A DNA stretch of 21,521 nt from Ophiothrix spiculata (Eukaryota; Echinodermata; Ophiuroidea; Amphilepidida; Ophiotrichidae): assembly GCA_000969725.1 (NCBI GenBank), contig JXSR01S074903.1. One strand, written 5' to 3'. Made by a program: the position numbers and the translations under genes. The notes beneath the pieces were generated by a model. The model made no database searches. It saw only the letters and a list, made by a program, of their open reading frames with translations, and was not told where the DNA came from. Below are positions 18,300 to 21,521 of this stretch, in pieces (position 1 is the stretch's first letter; each line of letters begins with the position of its first letter).

Positions 18300-18792
18300 A
18301 GAACTGCTTTCTATCTCTTTACCTTTACAGATTTCTTACAATATCACTTTAATTGTATATAGTCAAAATGTGTAAAAGCTTTTTGAAATCAAATTAGTCT
18401 GACCTCCTTTCATCGAAACCAGTTTGCACTTTTGGACTATATTTATACCCAACAGCAGAACTGTTCGTGAAGGGCTTTTTCGGTTAGATAATACCCGGCG
18501 GGTTAATGAACCTATATCTTTTATCTTCTTGCTACGCAGTATGTGATCGAAATTTTGAATAGTGTTATTTTACACCTAAACTAATAAAATACGATTTAAT
18601 TTTTGAAATAGTTAGTACTTCTTGACTCATCAAATTGCTCTCAGTAGTTATCACATCTTTGGTGATTTCTGATGGCTTTAAATCTGAGGATCAAGTAGAA
18701 TGATTTTGCACAACATGAGAGTTATATTTGATATTAAACAAAAACACTTTGCAGAATTTAGGGCGTTTAGTTTTGTTGGATACCAATGTCTT
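18300..18792 (+). repeat. R2-led direct repeat, left copy
   Basis: Direct paralogue of 19750-20755, including R2 copy d (18329-18517). Landmarks are ctttctatctcttt-acct, gtgtaaaagctttt-gaaatc, cccggcgggttaatgaacct, ggtgatttctgat (18661), gtagaatg-tttgcacaac, ctttgcagaatt and gggcgtttagttttgtt. It has no hAT-like insertion and so shows the unoccupied state. The sequence between the landmarks is much diverged. Confidence 0.65.
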
Positions 18793-19371
18793 GGCGATTT
18801 CTATCACAATACACAGCATTTGATTTACAACGTATTGCTTTTGTGCAAAATGCTTAAAACCATTTTGTGAAAAACATTTTAAAAAATAATTCTAGAGTCA
18901 AGTGAGTAGAAATGAGAGAGAGAATTGTGTTCAAATATCATTCAAGGTACTATACTGTATTCCACATTCAATGCCGCAATCTAAGAAGAACATAGGTTAC
19001 ACAAGAGAAAATAAGTGGTCATGTTTTGATGTTACAATTTCAAAATCTAGTGTAATATGCAAAGGTTAGGAATCTTTGAATAGTTTTGACTAAACGAACG
19101 CAAGAAAAAATAAATGAAAACCACACCTAAGGCTACAATTTAGATTAGATTGATAAAGAAATAGTCAAAATACTACTCTAAATCGTAGTTATAATGACCG
19201 TATAGACTGGTGTTGTCTTGATATCTTTAGGTTTCGTCATTTGCTATTAGCTAATGGAACCCCGAATGAACAAAACGATATGCATTATATATGGCTTGGA
19301 CATTTGTCGCGGTTTACCCTTATACTGATTATACCGGTAGCGGTCTGACACACTGCATCTTAATGAACAAC
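18793..19371. other. Non-coding interval, no gene seen
   Basis: AT-rich sequence between the left R2-led copy and the inverted SINE. No open frame of note, no RNA gene and no repeat match within the window were seen. Confidence 0.45.
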
Positions 19372-19720
19372 ATACTGGGGATTTATAGTGGGCTATGCCT
19401 CCAAGATTTTGTAATTCCACGTGGCCTCTGCACAATTTACAGGTGTTCGCTGACCATTGTGGGTCAAGTAAGCTTCATTCCACACCAAGCATCATTGCGG
19501 ATTCTGCAGCAACCTAGAGGTGCTGAACCTTGATTAGCCCACATATGTACCATTGCTGCCCGGATCAGCTCCCCCGAATTCCGCACGGGTTTCAAAGAGA
19601 CGATTAGTAGTTGGTTCCTCGACAAAGGGAATTTTAAGCAAAATCATTCAACTTTTGGCACCAGCGGGGTTCGAACTCGGTGCCTTGCCGTTTGGGCTGG
19701 ACTGCATAAATTTGTACAGC
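19372..19720 (-). mobile_element. tRNA-derived SINE, minus strand, about 350 bp
   Basis: Inverted second copy of the SINE at 13541-13893, aligned from atactggggattt (3' end) to the tRNA-like head near 19700. The B box on the minus strand (complement of 19668-19676) is gttcgaacc and fits the pol III consensus better than the other copy. The frames at 19291-19533 and 19553-19777 run through it antisense. The first shares a run of similar residues with a frame in the other copy, but the base differences fall mostly at first and second codon positions, so this is shared DNA rather than protein conservation. Confidence 0.77.
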
Positions 19721-20258
19721 GGATTGCCACCGAATCAATCGTCTGTCAGTAACGCTTTCTATCTCTTTCTACCTTAAAGCAATTCTTCTTACTATTACCT
19801 TATAATGCTTTAATTCGTATTCCAAACGTGTAAAAGCTTTTCGAAATCAAATTTGTCTGTCCGCCTTTCATCAAAACCGATTTGCACTTTTGAACTGTCT
19901 TTGTATCTAACAGTAGAACAGTGCATGTGAGGCTTTTTCGATTACGATTATACCCGGTGGGTTAATGAACCTATATAATTATCTTTATTTTCTGGCGACG
20001 CACTCAACTCACTGATTGAAAAAATATTAACACTGGTGTGTTTCACTTTGCAAATTTCTGTAATAACTTGATTATGATTTGACACATTCGTAAACTAAGA
20101 TGCGTAAACCATAGAAGTCTCATATTTCAGTCAAAGTAAAACCAATAAAGTATGTTTCAAATGTTGAAAAATTGAGTACTTACCGATTCATCAAATTTCT
20201 CCTGGTAATTGACAAATGTTTGGTGATTTCTGATATTTTGACTTCTTTGGTTTGAATC

Positions 20259-20657
20259 CGTGGAGCCATAGGCGGCGGAAGCGGGGGGGGGGGCCGGGGG
20301 GGGGACCCCCCCCCCCCCTAAATTTCACGAGGGGGGGACGGACCCCCTCAAAAAAATAAAGAAGAAAGTAAGAAAAGGAAAAGGAAATTGAAAATTTCCC
20401 TTCGCTTTGATAATTTAAATGTGATAAATCGAAAAAGCGGGGGGGGCGGATAAAATGTCAATTTTCAGTCAATTTCAAGATCTTTTTACAATTTGTAGCT
20501 AAAATTAACTGATTTGACAAAAGAGAATTCGCGCGCTACGCGAGCATTACAAAATATCATCATTTTCCTCCGACCATTTTTGCTTTAAAAAAATATTGAT
20601 AAAAAAAAATCGCCGTCGCCCCTAAAATGTTAACCTTCCGCCGCCACTGCGTGGAGC
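20259..20657. mobile_element. hAT-like non-autonomous element, 383 bp, with 8-bp target duplication
   Basis: The element 20267-20649 is bounded by an exact 8-bp direct repeat cgtggagc (20259-20266 and 20650-20657), the target-duplication length of the hAT superfamily. Terminal inverted repeats are 15 bp with two mismatches: cataggcggcggaag at the left, cagtggcggcggaag (complement) at the right, starting CA as hAT ends do. The interior carries long G and C runs and no transposase. The paralogous site near 18685 (ctgaggatcaagtagaatg) lacks it, supporting the boundaries. Confidence 0.85.
20281..20346. repeat. G/C homopolymer cluster inside the hAT-like element
   Basis: Runs of about 11 G, 11 G, 14 C and 7 G lie within 66 bases, separated by cc, a, and an AT-rich piece. 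The facing G and C runs can form a hairpin or a G-quadruplex. Run lengths in such clusters are also error-prone in sequencing, so the exact counts are uncertain. Confidence 0.85.
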
Positions 20658-20904
20658 ACATGTAGAATGCACAACCACGTGGTGTTAACTCTGATACAGA
20701 ATAAAAATACTTTTGCAGAATGTACGGCGTTTTGTTAAATACCAATACATTTCAGAATGGTTCGGGATAAACAATATTGAAAGCTCAGAAGCCTACTTTA
20801 TATATAGCTTAAACACTAATAGTTGATGCAATATAAGTGCCTAAGTGGAATAGTAGGCTATAATTTTTGGAAATTATTCTTCAAGCCTAAAACTAGTCAC
20901 TAGT

Positions 20905-21240
20905 TTTTGATTTTGCACATATTGGTGTTGATAAAGTTCCAATACTTCATCTACATCTGAGCCATTTAACCATAAGTGATTGCTTGTAACACTTCGACGT
21001 GCTTCAGAAGTCGCATCATGTTACTTCATGAAGCTCTATTCATCTGTTATTTTACTTATGTAAATTATTTATTTGGAGTAGGGCCTATGCCTTAGCATTA
21101 TTCTATACTTAACACTTAAATCCCGTCAATAGTGGAAACCCATTATATTGTTTTCACTTGCATTCGTGTTGCAACTAACCAGCAGGGATGTGTTCCAAAA
21201 TCACTTAGTGAGATTTAAAAATAGACGCTTAGGGTCAAAA
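20905..21240 (-). repeat. R4-R3 composite repeat, right (inverted) copy
   Basis: Reverse complement of 7905-8225, matching over essentially its whole length with moderate divergence. The shared block tactccaaataaataattta is seen here as its complement near 21060-21080. Together with the left copy it brackets about 12.7 kb that contains the tandem units, the two MITEs at 17.9-18.2 kb and the R2-led repeats. Confidence 0.75.
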
Positions 21241-21253
21241 CACATATATTTGA

Positions 21254-21261
21254 TGACGTCA
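21254..21261. promoter_or_regulatory. CRE-like palindrome tgacgtca
   Basis: An exact 8-bp cAMP-response-element consensus. No gene start is visible nearby, and one such octamer in a window this size is not remarkable. It is noted only as a literal match. Confidence 0.15.
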
Positions 21262-21323
21262 CGACCAAATGTTTAACAGTGTAGCGAAAATTTTGTTTGA
21301 AGGCTGACTATGTATTGACTGGT

Positions 21324-21361
21324 GGTGGTGGACTGGTTTCTGCGGTGGTGGACTGGTTTCT
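21324..21361. repeat. Two-copy 20-bp tandem repeat
   Basis: The word ggtggtggactggtttct occurs at 21324-21341 and again at 21344-21361, giving a 20-bp period. It is preceded by a short ggt run. The 60-codon frame at 21322-21504 starts in this repeat and has no recognisable domain. Confidence 0.85.
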
Positions 21362-21521
21362 TTTTGTGGATTACCAGAGTGAGGAACGAGCGACCTCTAC
21401 CTTCCATAGCTCATTTTTCTTCTTTTCTAGTTCTTCTCCTTCCAGCATTCCATTTGCCTAGGTTTAGTGGTTGTCATCAGTTAGGTAGGGTTAGAGGCAC
21501 CTGAGCCTTGGGATGATCAGT
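21362..21521. other. Window end, less AT-rich, unassigned
   Basis: The last 160 bases are richer in G+C and pyrimidine tracts than the rest and match nothing else in the window. They might lie near a gene or another repeat beyond the edge, but nothing can be called. Confidence 0.3.

Larger units (their letters stand above)
19750..20755 (+). repeat. R2-led direct repeat, right copy
   Basis: Paralogue of 18300-18792, including R2 copy e (19779-19977), and expanded by the hAT-like insertion at 20259-20657 and by smaller indels. Shared words beyond R2 are tcatcaaattt-tc, ggtgatttctgat (20222), gtagaatgcacaac (20662), ttttgcagaatgta and acggcgttttgttaaatacc. No conserved frame. Confidence 0.65.

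Noticed and set aside
7903-21240. Polinton/Maverick-type giant transposon, suggested by long inverted repeats
   Set aside because: None of the expected genes (polymerase B, integrase, packaging ATPase, capsid) is visible and the interior is repeats, so the name is not supported.
1-21521. CRISPR array, bacterial operon or prophage
   Set aside because: No short regularly spaced direct repeats, no dense coding, no ribosome-binding pattern; SINEs, MITEs and a hAT-like element indicate a eukaryotic genome.

Overview
The window looks like gene-poor, AT-rich (about one third G+C by eye) DNA from a metazoan nuclear genome, most likely a marine invertebrate. That guess rests on the repeat content: TA-flanked mariner-like foldback elements, short palindromic MITEs, tRNA-headed SINEs with pol III boxes, and a hAT-type element with an 8-bp target duplication. 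The lineage cannot be fixed from sequence alone. No protein-coding gene is convincing. Every long reading frame is short, lacks a recognisable domain and is about what random AT-rich DNA of this size would give. The window is essentially a mosaic of nested and duplicated repeats.

Layout. (1) 1-3640: two diverged direct copies of one segment (1 to about 1750, and about 2812-3640). The left copy is interrupted by a 1,015-bp mariner-like element and followed by a 613-bp long-armed foldback element. (2) 3641-5700: mostly single-copy filler, but 4441-5278 carries, on the minus strand, the two repeat blocks called here R2 and R1. (3) 5700-7425: a region rich in tttaaac motifs with two nested MITEs. 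(4) 7481-7900: a tRNA-like SINE head and a 41-bp minisatellite. (5) 7905-8225: a repeat block (R4-R3) that recurs inverted at 20905-21240. (6) 9023-17736: a tandem duplication of a roughly 4.3-kb unit. Each unit carries R3, R1, R2, R4 and a second R1 in that order; the second unit has gained a tRNA-derived SINE and a 66-bp perfect snap-back palindrome. (7) 17839-18231: two MITEs lying end to end. (8) 18300-20755: two more diverged direct copies of an R2-led segment. An inverted SINE lies between them, and a 383-bp hAT-like element sits inside the second. (9) 21262-21521: a short stretch with no recognised repeat family, holding a 20-bp tandem repeat.

How the parts relate. R1 (about 210-235 bp) occurs five times and R2 (about 175-200 bp) five times. 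R3 and R4 occur four times each, in a consistent relative order that includes inverted copies. This suggests an uncharacterised, non-autonomous repeat family that spread by transposition and by local tandem duplication. Several paralogous copies act as natural empty sites, which support the boundaries of the mariner-like, hAT-like and SINE insertions. All homology statements are alignments by eye; no search or percent identity was computed.
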